From Halorhabdus salina (GTDB taxonomy: Archaea; Halobacteriota; Halobacteria; Halobacteriales; Haloarculaceae): DNA of 64,000 bases. Of this stretch, positions 18,224-26,262 are shown in pieces (the first letter of the stretch is position 1; every line of letters begins with the position of its first letter). The stretch spans positions 62,001-126,000 of the forward strand of contig NZ_JACDNP010000005.1 of the NCBI RefSeq assembly GCF_013839425.1. The letters are read 5' to 3'. Below the pieces are notes generated by a model. That model was not told the origin of the DNA. It did no database searches and saw nothing but the letters and a program-made list of their open reading frames with translations. A program made the translations under genes and the position numbers.

Positions 18224-18717
18224 GCGACGCTGATTCGCGATTCGGTCGGCACGTCAAATCCCTCCTTTCAGGGGTTCGATTCGGGAAGTTCGTCTCGGTC
18301 GGCGTGATCGGGGCGATCTGTGATACGACGGTCCTGATGGTCCTTTCGGAAGGGCTGGGACTCATGCCGGAGATTGCGACATTGCTGGGGATCGAAACAG
18401 CGATTCTGGTGATGTTCGTGATCAACGACAACTGGACGTTCGCCAGAGCCGGGGCAGACGGGAATCGGTCGTTGGTTCGTCGTCTCGCTCGCTCACACGC
18501 CGTCAGAGCCGGCGGGAGCCTCACGCAATTCACAATTTTCGTGATTATCTATCGACAGTTCTTCATGGAGTTCTCGCTGGTGGGGATCGATCTGTGGATT
18601 CTGGTCGCAAAGGGATCAGGGATCGCCGTTGGGATGGTCGTTAACTACGTGTTCGAGAGTCTGTTCACCTGGCGCGTCCATCGAGAGAGTGGGTCCGTAG
18701 AGCACGGGAATAACTAA
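18220..18717 (+). CDS. GtrA-family membrane protein
   Basis: A 165-aa protein with four hydrophobic helices and the GtrA pattern FGKFVSVGVIGAICDTTVL near residue 20, then INDNWTF, and VNYVFESLFTWR near the C-terminus. GtrA proteins are proposed flippases or scaffolds for polyprenyl-phosphate-linked sugars. Its ATG overlaps the GT2 stop by four bases (ATGA), implying coupled translation and a shared function. Confidence 0.88.
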   Translation: MSDADSRFGRHVKSLLSGVRFGKFVSVGVIGAICDTTVLMVLSEGLGLMPEIATLLGIETAILVMFVINDNWTFARAGADGNRSLVRRLARSHAVRAGGSLTQFTIFVIIYRQFFMEFSLVGIDLWILVAKGSGIAVGMVVNYVFESLFTWRVHRESGSVEHGNN

Positions 18718-18740
18718 CGGACGGCATCCGAATCACAACC

Positions 18741-18746
18741 CTTAAT
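18741..18746 (+). promoter_or_regulatory. TATA-like box of initiator tRNA gene
   Basis: CTTAAT lies 25-30 bases upstream of the first tRNA base at 18771, at the standard distance for an archaeal tRNA promoter. Confidence 0.5.
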
Positions 18747-18770
18747 GGCAAACCCGGATTACCAGAAAGT

Positions 18771-18845
18771 AGCGGGATGGGATAGCCAGGAGATTCCGGC
18801 GGGCTCATAACCCGCAGATCGGTAGTTCAAATCTACCTCCCGCTA
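18771..18845 (+). tRNA. Initiator tRNA-Met (CAT)
   Basis: A 75-nt cloverleaf. The acceptor strands are AGCGGGA and TCCCGCT with discriminator A at 18845. The anticodon arm is closed by GCGGG/CCCGC around loop CTCATAA (anticodon CAT), with the three G:C pairs typical of initiators, and the T arm reads GGTAG-TTCAAAT-CTACC. The A1:T72 end pair is also an initiator feature, and the T loop begins TTCAAA as in archaeal initiators. The CCA end is not encoded. Its 3' half is repeated twice just downstream (see repeats). Confidence 0.97.
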
Positions 18846-18877
18846 TGTTCTGTCGCTCACAAATTCGTGAGCGACGA
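18825..18877 (+). repeat. Direct repeat copy 1: tRNA-iMet 3' end plus hairpin
   Basis: This 53-nt stretch covers the last 21 bases of the tRNA gene and the 32 bases after it. It is repeated base for base at 19062-19114, 237 bp downstream. The downstream half is a perfect hairpin (18852-18860 pairs with 18867-18875, loop AAATTC), which may act as a processing or termination signal. Confidence 0.9.
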
Positions 18878-18888
18878 AATCGAAATGA

Positions 18889-18900
18889 GTAGATTTGAAC
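18889..18900 (-). repeat. Inverted copy of tRNA T-arm sequence (1)
   Basis: GTAGATTTGAAC is the exact reverse complement of the T-arm segment GTTCAAATCTAC. It faces the direct copy at 18932-18955, so the two could pair into a long hairpin enclosing about 35 bases, which themselves hold an AAACGC/GCGTTT stem. Confidence 0.75.
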
Positions 18901-18931
18901 GAGAGAAACGCGAGCGAAGCAAGCGTTTTGC

Positions 18932-18955
18932 GTAGTTCAAATCTACCTCCCGCTA
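18932..18955 (+). repeat. Direct repeat copy 2: tRNA-iMet 3' 24 nt
   Basis: This repeats the last 24 bases of the tRNA gene (T arm and acceptor strand to the discriminator A) without a D or anticodon arm. Unlike copies 1 and 3 it is followed by different sequence (CTTCTCAGCG). It looks like an attachment-site scar rather than a tRNA gene. Confidence 0.85.
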
Positions 18956-19019
18956 CTTCTCAGCGAAACAACGGCACAGAGGTTTATCTCTGCGCCATTC
19001 TCGCTGTGCTGTCGCTGTC

Positions 19020-19030
19020 GTAGATTTGAA
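19020..19030 (-). repeat. Inverted copy of tRNA T-arm sequence (2)
   Basis: GTAGATTTGAA is an 11-base inverted match to the T arm, facing the third direct copy at 19059. The pairing of inverted plus direct copies therefore occurs twice in the same order. Confidence 0.7.
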
Positions 19031-19058
19031 GCAGGGAGTGTAGCGGAGCGGAACGACC

Positions 19059-19114
19059 GTGGTTCAAATCTACCTCCCGCTATGTTCTGTCGCTCACAAA
19101 TTCGTGAGCGACGA
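19059..19114 (+). repeat. Direct repeat copy 3: tRNA-iMet 3' end plus hairpin
   Basis: The first 24 bases match the tRNA 3' end with one mismatch (GTGG for GTAG); from 19062 to 19114 the match to copy 1 is perfect, including the 32 bases of downstream hairpin. The original tRNA flank is thus present twice, as expected if an insertion or duplication separated it. Confidence 0.88.
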
Positions 19115-19344
19115 CGTGCTTTTGATCTACCGGTAGAGTACGCTCTACCGAGCTTTGGTACCGAAAATTGGGGCTTTTCGGGATGACGAGAGAGTGCCCG
19201 ACTCTCGAACCACCTCACTTCGCTCGTCAAGACAGCTTTTTGCCGGTCGATTGGGGCCGACGGCCCAGCTGACAATGCGAACTGACGCTCTGGGTCCGTG
19301 GGCAGAGAGGGTACCGATAGGTATCCGACGCAGTAAATCGGTGG

Positions 19345-19914
19345 TTAGTCGTCGCCGTTCTCGTCGATAACAACGACTTCCATATCCTCGACATCGACAT
19401 TGATAAGCGTCTTGACGTCGAGGTCGGAATCTGCAACCTTGTTTTTGCCCCCGACCTTTTTGATGACGGCAACGATGTCGACGATGTCGGCACCGATCTC
19501 TTCGAGGGCGCCGGTGATGCCAACGAGCGTGCCGCCGGTCGAGAGGACGTCGTCCAGGACAAGCACTTTGTCGCCCTCGTAGACATCGTTGACGTACATT
19601 TCCCCTTCGGAGTAGCCGGTGACCTGCTGGAGGGAGACTTCGCCATCCAGACCGTACTGCCGTTTGCGGATGACCACGAGGGGAATATCGGTCATCAGCG
19701 AGACGGCCGTCGAGATGTGGATGCCCATCGCCGCGGGCGTGACGATCTTATCGACATCTTCGAGTTCGGCCTTCCGGATGATCCGGATGACGATCTCCCG
19801 AAGGAGCTCGGGCCGAAGCATCGGGACCCCGTCACTAATTGGGTGAATGAAGTACTGGTACTCGCCCTTCTCGATAACTGGCGCGTCGAGCAACGACTGT
19901 TTGAGGCGATCCAT
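19345..19914 (-). CDS. hpt: Hypoxanthine/guanine phosphoribosyltransferase-like
   Basis: A 189-aa type I phosphoribosyltransferase. The PRPP-binding signature [13 protein letters not shown] is at about residues 111-123 and the loop [13 protein letters not shown] near residue 57. The family salvages purine bases to nucleotides using PRPP; the sequence matches the archaeal HPRT/APRT-like group, in which adenine versus hypoxanthine preference is uncertain. The ATG at 19914 is supported by a TTTTTAATC box near 19937-19945, 27 bases upstream. It is divergent from the Mrp operon. Confidence 0.88.
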   Translation of the reverse strand: MDRLKQSLLDAPVIEKGEYQYFIHPISDGVPMLRPELLREIVIRIIRKAELEDVDKIVTPAAMGIHISTAVSLMTDIPLVVIRKRQYGLDGEVSLQQVTGYSEGEMYVNDVYEGDKVLVLDDVLSTGGTLVGITGALEEIGADIVDIVAVIKKVGGKNKVADSDLDVKTLINVDVEDMEVVVIDENGDD

Positions 19915-20027
19915 GCTGGCGGTACTGTACCCGCGATTAAAAACACCTCGTAATCGAGTCGGCCCCGTCATCCAATGTGCGGAGTTGAATCTGCATGATT
20001 TCCAACTGAACCGCCCAATTTGAGAAG

Positions 20028-20035
20028 CATTAAGT
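20028..20035 (+). promoter_or_regulatory. TATA-like box of mrp operon, supports GTG start
   Basis: CATTAAGT lies 25-32 bases before the GTG at 20060. A leaderless transcript from it would begin at this GTG, which supports the unusual start codon of the first mrp gene. Confidence 0.45.
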
Positions 20036-20059
20036 CCGGCCTGACCCGACCTGACTGGT

Positions 20060-22465
20060 GTGCAACCAAGTCAGGGCGTCCTGTTGGCCGTGCTGGCGTT
20101 GCCGTTTCTAGCCGCCGCGGTCACACCGCTGCTGTACCGCGTCGTCGGGGAGCGCGTCGCGTATTTCGCGGCCGCAGTTGCGGCTGGAGCGTTCGCTCTC
20201 ATCGCCAGTCAGTTCGGCACACATGGAACCGTCTCACTCCAGTGGATTCCGGCGCTTGACGTCTCGCTCGCACTGTACGTCGACGGTCTTTCGCTCCTGT
20301 TGGGATTGATCGTCAGCGGGGTCGGTGTTCTGATCTTCACGTACTCCGGCGCGTATATGCACGACGAGCCGGGGAAAGCGAAGTATTACACCACGTTGCT
20401 GGTGTTCATGGGCGCGATGCTTGGGGTCGCCTTTGCGGCCGATCTGCTCGCGCTGTTCGTCTTCTGGGAGCTCACCAGTGTCTCGTCGTTCATTCTCATC
20501 GGCCATTACCAGGACCAAGACGACTCCCAGTACGCCGCCCGGAAGGCGATGTTCATCACCGTCGCCGGCGGCCTGTTCATGCTCGTCGGGTTCCTCCTGC
20601 TGTATACGGTTTCGGGTGACGTGTTGGGAGAGGCAACCTTCCGTCTCGTCGGAACCGAGGGTGCCCTGATCGAGAACGCTGGGGCAATGCAGGAGGGGCT
20701 CCGTTCGGCCGGCCTGTTCGTGCCAGTGGTCGTGCTGATCGGGATCGGCGCTGCGGCAAAGTCAGCCCAGGTCCCGCTGCACATCTGGCTGCCTAACGCC
20801 ATGGAGGCCCCGACGCCCGTCTCGGCGTTCCTTCACTCGGCGACAATGGTCAAGGCCGGGGTCTACCTCGTCGGTCGGTTTCGCCCACTGCTTGGCACTC
20901 CCGAGTGGGAGCTGTTCTTTGCCACACTTGGCCTCCTGACAATGACTGTGGCGGCGATCCTGGCGGTCGCGGCCGACGACATCAAGGAACTGCTGGCGTA
21001 CTCGACGGCCTCTCACTTGGGACTCATCATCGCTGGTTTTGGTCTCCAGTCCGTCTATGGGGCTGAGACCGGTGCGTTCCACATTTTGAATCACGCACTG
21101 TTCAAGGCCGCGCTGTTCCTCGTCGCGGGCATCGTCGCCCACGAGGCCGGGACGCGACTGCTTTCCGAACTCGGTGGCCTCTGGCGGGCCCTTCCGATCA
21201 CCGCTGCCGTCGCGGCGATCGCAGCCCTCGGCATGGCCGGTTTGCCGCCGTTCAACGGCTTTTACTCGAAGGAGTTGCTCTTCGAGGCGACGTATCACGC
21301 CGCCGAACACGCCGGCGGGCTCTGGTGGCTCCTACCTGCCGTCGCCGTCTTTGGATCGATTTTCACGTTCCTGTACTCGATCCGCTTCCTCTCGCTGTTT
21401 GCGGGTGAGAAGCCCGAGGCCATCGAACACGTTCACTCACCGCCGATGGCGATGCTCGCACCACCAGTGCTTCTCGCGACGCTCGCGGGGATCGTCGGTC
21501 TCGGGGGCGTTTCGGCGACTGCCGGGATTCATCTCGGACCCCTGGAACACTTCATCGAGCGTGTCGTCGAGGCTGTCGGCGCGTCTGAGCCCCACTTTGG
21601 CTATCATCTACCGACGTCACTCACTCCCGCAGCGGGGATGAGTGCGATCACCATCGTTGTCGGGGCGGTGACGTATCCCTTCTATGGTCGGATCGCGGCC
21701 GGTGTCCAGCGATTGATCGCGATCGATCCGATCAGGCCGAACTTCTACTACGACGGGCTAGTTAGCTGGCTCGACCGGACGACGATCGTCTCCGGAACGG
21801 TACACACTGGTCGATTGCGAACGTACGCGACGTGGTTCTTCCTCGCAGTTGCTGGCCTCGCGATCGCGGGCTATTCTGGGGCTGGAGTGGTCTTTCCAGC
21901 AATCTCGTCGCTGGCCGCCGAGCCGGCGATGGTAATCGTGCTGGCCGTTGCAGTCGTCGCCGCCCTTGCGGTCACGCGCGCACCGTCCCACATCGCAGGT
22001 GTGCTGACACTCTCGATTCTGGGCTTCATGGTGGCGATTTTCTACATTCTGGCGAGTGCGCCTGATCTGGCGTTGACCCAGCTGGTCATCGAGACGCTGG
22101 TCCTCGTGCTCTTTTTGCTTATCCTTGATCACCTCCCCGAGTTCTACGGGGAAGTCGATCGAATTCGCGCCCTTCGGGATGGTGCCGTCTCGGCCGTCGT
22201 CGGGATCACTGTCTTCCTGACGGTACTGGTTTCGACGGCCGCAACACCGGGAAAGCCAATCGCCCAGTATTTCATCGAACGAGCGGGTGTCCCGGCGGAG
22301 CACGGATCCACATTGCTGGACTTCGGGGGCGGCGGAAACATCGTGAATGTGATTCTCGTCGACTTCCGAGCGTTCGACACGATGGGCGAGATTTCGGTCA
22401 TTGCGATGGCTGCGCTTTCGGTTATTACGTTGATCGCGATGCGGGAACGAGGTGAAACTCAATGA
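20060..22465 (+). CDS. mrpA: Mrp-type Na+/H+ antiporter subunit A
   Basis: An 801-aa membrane protein starting with GTG. The N-terminal 500 residues are the NuoL/ND5-like proton-channel domain ([35 protein letters not shown] split over the core, [11 protein letters not shown]); the C-terminal part carries the additional MbhE-like helices found in MrpA. The complex exchanges cytoplasmic Na+ for external H+ and links to complex I evolution. It is the first of seven overlapping genes (A-G), all present. The stop overlaps mrpB by four bases. Confidence 0.93.
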   Translation: MQPSQGVLLAVLALPFLAAAVTPLLYRVVGERVAYFAAAVAAGAFALIASQFGTHGTVSLQWIPALDVSLALYVDGLSLLLGLIVSGVGVLIFTYSGAYMHDEPGKAKYYTTLLVFMGAMLGVAFAADLLALFVFWELTSVSSFILIGHYQDQDDSQYAARKAMFITVAGGLFMLVGFLLLYTVSGDVLGEATFRLVGTEGALIENAGAMQEGLRSAGLFVPVVVLIGIGAAAKSAQVPLHIWLPNAMEAPTPVSAFLHSATMVKAGVYLVGRFRPLLGTPEWELFFATLGLLTMTVAAILAVAADDIKELLAYSTASHLGLIIAGFGLQSVYGAETGAFHILNHALFKAALFLVAGIVAHEAGTRLLSELGGLWRALPITAAVAAIAALGMAGLPPFNGFYSKELLFEATYHAAEHAGGLWWLLPAVAVFGSIFTFLYSIRFLSLFAGEKPEAIEHVHSPPMAMLAPPVLLATLAGIVGLGGVSATAGIHLGPLEHFIERVVEAVGASEPHFGYHLPTSLTPAAGMSAITIVVGAVTYPFYGRIAAGVQRLIAIDPIRPNFYYDGLVSWLDRTTIVSGTVHTGRLRTYATWFFLAVAGLAIAGYSGAGVVFPAISSLAAEPAMVIVLAVAVVAALAVTRAPSHIAGVLTLSILGFMVAIFYILASAPDLALTQLVIETLVLVLFLLILDHLPEFYGEVDRIRALRDGAVSAVVGITVFLTVLVSTAATPGKPIAQYFIERAGVPAEHGSTLLDFGGGGNIVNVILVDFRAFDTMGEISVIAMAALSVITLIAMRERGETQ

Positions 22466-22977
22466 GTGCCGATCCACGACCGACAGACAGCGATACGACG
22501 ATAATCGCGCAGACGAGTACGCGCGTGGTCGTTCCGATCATCTTGCTGGTAGCGATTGCCCTGTTGTTGCAAGGGCACAACCTGCCTGGCGGCGGCTTCA
22601 TCGCCGGTGTCCTCACCGTGACTGGCTTTGCACTGATCTACATTATTTACGGGTTGCGGTACGTCGAACAGGGACTATTACACAGGACTGTCGTCCCGCG
22701 GTCGCTCCCGGCTGGCGATGACGAATCTCAGGCAGGCCCACCGATCAGCAAGGAGTTCGGCGAGATATTCACGACCGGACTCGCGCTCGCTGCTGGCAGC
22801 GGTCTCGTGGCAATGGCATTTGATCTGCCGTTTCTGTCTCAGGGGGTACTGTTCGTCGAGGGGCTGCCGCTGTATGGCCACGTCGAGTTCGCCAGTGCGC
22901 TGGCGTTTGATCTCGGCGTGTACCTCGTCGTCGTCGGTGGCTTGCTGACGATCCTCGCGGTGGTGGGGGCAGAATGA
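22462..22977 (+). CDS. mrpB: Mrp antiporter subunit B
   Basis: A 171-aa MnhB-domain membrane protein: four helices, with the signature LLQGHNLPGGGFIAG near residue 34. It is part of the hydrophobic arm of the antiporter. GAGGTGA at 22449-22455 is a Shine-Dalgarno site seven bases before the ATG, inside mrpA. Its end overlaps mrpC by four bases. Confidence 0.93.
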   Translation: MSADPRPTDSDTTIIAQTSTRVVVPIILLVAIALLLQGHNLPGGGFIAGVLTVTGFALIYIIYGLRYVEQGLLHRTVVPRSLPAGDDESQAGPPISKEFGEIFTTGLALAAGSGLVAMAFDLPFLSQGVLFVEGLPLYGHVEFASALAFDLGVYLVVVGGLLTILAVVGAE

Positions 22978-23381
22978 GCGGGACTGTTCTCAGAACAGTC
23001 CCAAGCACGATTGCCAGCACGTCGGCTGGCGGAGAAGCCAGTGGCCAGCCACAGGTCATCCTTGCGGTCGTGCTCGGACTGTTGTTCGCCCTCGGAACCT
23101 TCCTCGTTCTGCGGAAAGACGTTGTCCGGGTCGTCTGGGGCGTGACGATCATCAGCCAGGCGGCCAACGTTTACCTGGTGACCATGGGTGGCCTGCGCGG
23201 ATCCGTCCCGATCCTCTCTCATGGCGGTGCTCATGGAGCGGTCACCGATCCGCTGGTTCAGGCACTGGTCCTAACGGCCATTGTCATCGGCTTCGGGACA
23301 ACTGCCTTTGCCCTCGTGCTTACCTATCGAGTCTATGAAGAACATGGAACGATCGACCTTTCGGAGGTGAACGAACGATGA
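22974..23381 (+). CDS. mrpC: Mrp antiporter subunit C
   Basis: A 135-aa NuoK/ND4L-like subunit with three transmembrane helices preceded by about 25 extra hydrophilic N-terminal residues. DPLVQALVLTAIVIGFGTTAF is the NuoK-type signature near the third helix (residues about 84-104). The Shine-Dalgarno site before its ATG is weaker than in the other mrp genes, so it may rely on reinitiation from mrpB (ATGA overlap). Confidence 0.92.
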   Translation: MSGTVLRTVPSTIASTSAGGEASGQPQVILAVVLGLLFALGTFLVLRKDVVRVVWGVTIISQAANVYLVTMGGLRGSVPILSHGGAHGAVTDPLVQALVLTAIVIGFGTTAFALVLTYRVYEEHGTIDLSEVNER

Positions 23382-24994
23382 GTGAACACGTCGTCGTCGC
23401 GCCGCTCGTGGTAGCGCTGGTGACGGCCATTCTGACGCTCGGGGTTCGGCGATATCCACGTACGCAACGGACCATTAGCTTGCTCGGGATCGGAGCGTAT
23501 GCCGTCGCGGTGATAACGCTGGCAAGCCGGGTCGTTCCGCTCGGCGTCCTCACTGGTGGCGGTGGCACGACCGAGACACTCACCTACCAGCTGTCGAACT
23601 GGCCGGCACCGTTCGGGATTTCGCTGGTAGCTGATGCCCTCTCCGTGTTCATGCTCGTGCTCGCAGTGCTCGTGGTCGTTCCGGCACTCGTGTTCTCGGT
23701 GTTGTACATCGAGGAGTTCGGACAGCGCATCTCCTATCACGCACTGTTCCACTTCATGCTCGCTGGCGTCTCGGGATCGTTCCTGACCGGGGACATCTTC
23801 AATCTCTTCGTGTGGTTCGAAGTGATGCTTATGCCGAGTTACGTGCTGGTCGTCTTCTACGGGCGCGCTAAGCATACCCGCGCTGCACTCCAGTACACGG
23901 TGCTCAACCTGCTCGGCAGTGCCGTAATGTTGGTCGCCATCGGTGGCATTTATGCGACAATGGGGACGCTCAACATGGCCGATCTCGCCCGTCGCCTGGC
24001 CCACGCTGGCGAGTATGGGATCAATCCAGCACCCGTCCTCGGACTGGGCGCGATCCTGTTTGCCGTCTTCGCGCTAAAAGCCGGGATCGTCCCGTTCCAG
24101 TTCTGGGTCCCGGCCGCCTATCGGGCTGCCCCGGCACCGATCGCTGCCGTGATGGCTGGCGTCACCAAGAAAGTCGGTATCTACGCGATCATCCGGCTGC
24201 TCTTTACGGTCTTCGGGGCCGCAACCCTCGAATCGGAACTCGGATTCGGCATGGCCGGAACGTCGTTCCTCGGGCTATTTGGGCCAGTCCTGTTCCTGAT
24301 GGCGATCGGGAGCATCTTCCTCGGTGGACTCGGGGCAGTCTCGCGAAACGACCTCGACAACGTGCTCGCCTACTCGTCTATCGGCCAAGTCGGGTTCATC
24401 GTTCTTGCACTCGCGTTGGCTGCCACGGGGGAAGGCACAGTCCGGACGGTCGGCTTGATCGCCGCGCTGATCTACTCGTTGAATCACGCGATCGCGAAGT
24501 CCCTACTGTTCTTGGTTAGCGGAACTGTCTACGAGGCTGTCGGGTCAATCCGGTTCGACGCGCTGGGTGGACTCTCCACGAAGCGACCGGTCATCGCCGG
24601 GTCGTTCTTCCTCGGCGGTATCGCTCTCGTCGGGATCCCGCCGCTTACCGGGTTTTTCGGCAAATTACTGGTCTTCGACACCGCCGGAAAAGCTATCGTC
24701 GCCGGCGAACCGTTCGCCGAGGTGGCACTGGCCGTCGCGCTGGCTGGGGCGATCCTGACTATCGCGTACTTCTCGCGGGCCTGGAACCGCGCGTTCTGGG
24801 GCACGCCGAGTGAGCCGGTCACGCGATCCTACCAACCGACGACGATGGTCGTGCTCGTCGGTGCGTTCGCGCTGCTCGTCGTCGTCCTCGGAATCGGGTT
24901 CGATCCGGTCTATCGAGCTGCTGACGCTGCCGCCCATGCAGCAACCGAGTGGGAGACCTACGTCGAGGCCGTTGGCCCGGAGGTGATTGAATGA
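23378..24994 (+). CDS. mrpD: Mrp antiporter subunit D
   Basis: A 538-aa NuoM/N-like antiporter subunit with about 14 membrane helices. FEVMLMPSYVLVVFYG near residue 148 holds the conserved glutamate, and KAGIVPFQFWVPAAYRAAP near residue 230 holds the lysine channel motif. GGAGGTGA at 23363-23370 is a strong ribosome-binding site seven bases before the ATG. The stop overlaps mrpE by four bases. Confidence 0.94.
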   Translation: MSEHVVVAPLVVALVTAILTLGVRRYPRTQRTISLLGIGAYAVAVITLASRVVPLGVLTGGGGTTETLTYQLSNWPAPFGISLVADALSVFMLVLAVLVVVPALVFSVLYIEEFGQRISYHALFHFMLAGVSGSFLTGDIFNLFVWFEVMLMPSYVLVVFYGRAKHTRAALQYTVLNLLGSAVMLVAIGGIYATMGTLNMADLARRLAHAGEYGINPAPVLGLGAILFAVFALKAGIVPFQFWVPAAYRAAPAPIAAVMAGVTKKVGIYAIIRLLFTVFGAATLESELGFGMAGTSFLGLFGPVLFLMAIGSIFLGGLGAVSRNDLDNVLAYSSIGQVGFIVLALALAATGEGTVRTVGLIAALIYSLNHAIAKSLLFLVSGTVYEAVGSIRFDALGGLSTKRPVIAGSFFLGGIALVGIPPLTGFFGKLLVFDTAGKAIVAGEPFAEVALAVALAGAILTIAYFSRAWNRAFWGTPSEPVTRSYQPTTMVVLVGAFALLVVVLGIGFDPVYRAADAAAHAATEWETYVEAVGPEVIE

Positions 24995-25617
24995 GACGCT
25001 GGCCACTCGTCGGGGCGGCCCTGGCCGTCCTGTGGTTGTTCATTCGAGGTGTCGAACCAGCACCGGCACCGGTCGCGGGGGCACTTGTCTCGGGACTCGC
25101 GCTGGGGCTGCCGATCGCGTACTTCTTCCGGCGCTTCTACGTCGCTGAGGGGAGTCCCGGTGGGCTGGTGCGATCGCTTCCGTTTGCCGTGATCTATCTC
25201 GTGGTCTTCCTGAAGGAAGTGATTACGGCCAACGTCGACGTGGCCTATCGTGTCCTCGCCCCGTCGATGCCGATCGAACCGGATGTGATCGAAGTCCCGC
25301 TCCGTGTCGAATCCGACGCCGCGATTACGACAATAGCAAACAGCATCACGCTTACCCCGGGCACGCTCACTATGGACTACGACGGGGAGCGAAATTCGCT
25401 GTACATCCACGCGATCGCCGCATTCGATCCGGACGCGATTGTCAAGCCAATCCGGACGTGGGAGGACTACGCACTCCGGATTTTCGACGAGGACCGGACG
25501 CCGTCCGATCCGGTCCCGGACCCTGACGCCGTGTCGGATATCGACGGCGAGAACGACAGTGAACCTGAGACAGCTTCGACTGACCAGCGGTCCGGAGGTG
25601 AGACAGATGGCGAGTGA
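24991..25617 (+). CDS. mrpE: Mrp antiporter subunit E
   Basis: A 208-aa MrpE/MnhE subunit: two N-terminal helices (residues 6-45), the SLPFAVIYLVVFLKEVITAN helix, and the cytoplasmic domain with NSITLTPGTLTMDY, a hallmark of the family. The C-terminal 40 residues are an acidic low-complexity tail (DPVPDPDAVSDIDGEND) that bacterial MrpE lacks. GGAGGTGAT (24979-24987) is its ribosome-binding site. Confidence 0.93.
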   Translation: MRRWPLVGAALAVLWLFIRGVEPAPAPVAGALVSGLALGLPIAYFFRRFYVAEGSPGGLVRSLPFAVIYLVVFLKEVITANVDVAYRVLAPSMPIEPDVIEVPLRVESDAAITTIANSITLTPGTLTMDYDGERNSLYIHAIAAFDPDAIVKPIRTWEDYALRIFDEDRTPSDPVPDPDAVSDIDGENDSEPETASTDQRSGGETDGE

Positions 25618-25897
25618 ATTCCCGGCAGTACTCATGACAGTGATCGATGCCGCGCTGGTCATTGCCAGCGCCGTCACGTTGCTTGCCGCCTATCGCGTAA
25701 TTTTGGGACCGACTGTCCCGGATCGTGTCGTCGCGCTCGATACCATTGCGACGAACGTGGTCGCGATTGCAATCCTGTTTGCACTACGGACTGGCGAGGG
25801 CCTGTTCGTCACAGTGAGCCTTGTGCTCGCGATTATCGGCTTCATCAGTACGATTGCCGCTGCGCGGTTCATCACGGAGGGTGACATCATCGAATGA
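25607..25897 (+). CDS. mrpF: Mrp antiporter subunit F
   Basis: A 96-aa MrpF/PhaF protein with three helices and the family motif GPTVPDRVVALDT near residue 34. The ATG at 25607 overlaps the end of mrpE by 11 bases; GGAGGTGA (25594-25601) lies upstream of it within mrpE. A GTG at 25599 is a poor alternative because it lies inside that site. Confidence 0.92.
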   Translation: MASEFPAVLMTVIDAALVIASAVTLLAAYRVILGPTVPDRVVALDTIATNVVAIAILFALRTGEGLFVTVSLVLAIIGFISTIAAARFITEGDIIE

Positions 25898-26253
25898 CTC
25901 TGCTCGAAACGGTACACGCTGGTGTTGTCGCGTTCTTGATTGTCCTGGGAGCGTTCTTTCTCCTTATCGGGACCTTCGGACTCATTCGGCTACCCGATGT
26001 CTACAACCGAATGCACGCTACGAGCAAGGCAACGACACTCGGTGCGGCGTCGCTGTTCCTCGCTGGCTTTGCCTATTTCGGACCACAAGGGGCAGGCCTC
26101 ACGTCACTCGTCGGGATCTTGTTTCTCTTCTTGACCGTCCCGACGGGCGCACACATGATTTCCCGGTCGGCTCAAAAGATGGGCGTCCCCTTCTTCGGCG
26201 ACGCAACCTGGCCAGGAACCGCCGAGTTTGTCGAGGAAGACGAAGACAGCTAA
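25894..26253 (+). CDS. mrpG: Mrp antiporter subunit G
   Basis: A 119-aa MrpG/MnhG protein with three helices; IGTFGLIRLPDVYNRMHA near residue 26 is the family signature. It is the last gene of the operon, overlapping mrpF by four bases, with GGAGGGTGA at 25876-25884 as ribosome-binding site. The convergent coaBC gene begins ten bases after its stop. Confidence 0.93.
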   Translation: MTLLETVHAGVVAFLIVLGAFFLLIGTFGLIRLPDVYNRMHATSKATTLGAASLFLAGFAYFGPQGAGLTSLVGILFLFLTVPTGAHMISRSAQKMGVPFFGDATWPGTAEFVEEDEDS

Positions 26254-26262
26254 TCTGCTGGC

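Larger units (their letters stand above)
18846..19344. other. Gene-free region after tRNA-iMet
   Basis: About 500 bases with no convincing coding frame. The first 270 hold the tRNA-end repeats and several hairpins. The remainder (19115-19344) has short inverted stretches (for example CTACCGGTAG near 19128) and no gene I can support. It ends at the hpt stop. Confidence 0.7.

Noticed and set aside
18932-19082. Extra tRNA genes downstream of tRNA-iMet
   Set aside because: Copies 2 and 3 contain only the T arm and acceptor strand; no D arm or anticodon arm can be formed.
18825-19114. Possible CRISPR array
   Set aside because: The repeats are only three, match a tRNA 3' end, have unequal spacing and include inverted copies, so it is not CRISPR.
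23333-24004. 223-codon minus-strand frame, His/Glu-rich
   Set aside because: It is antisense to mrpC/mrpD, whose membrane motifs are unambiguous.
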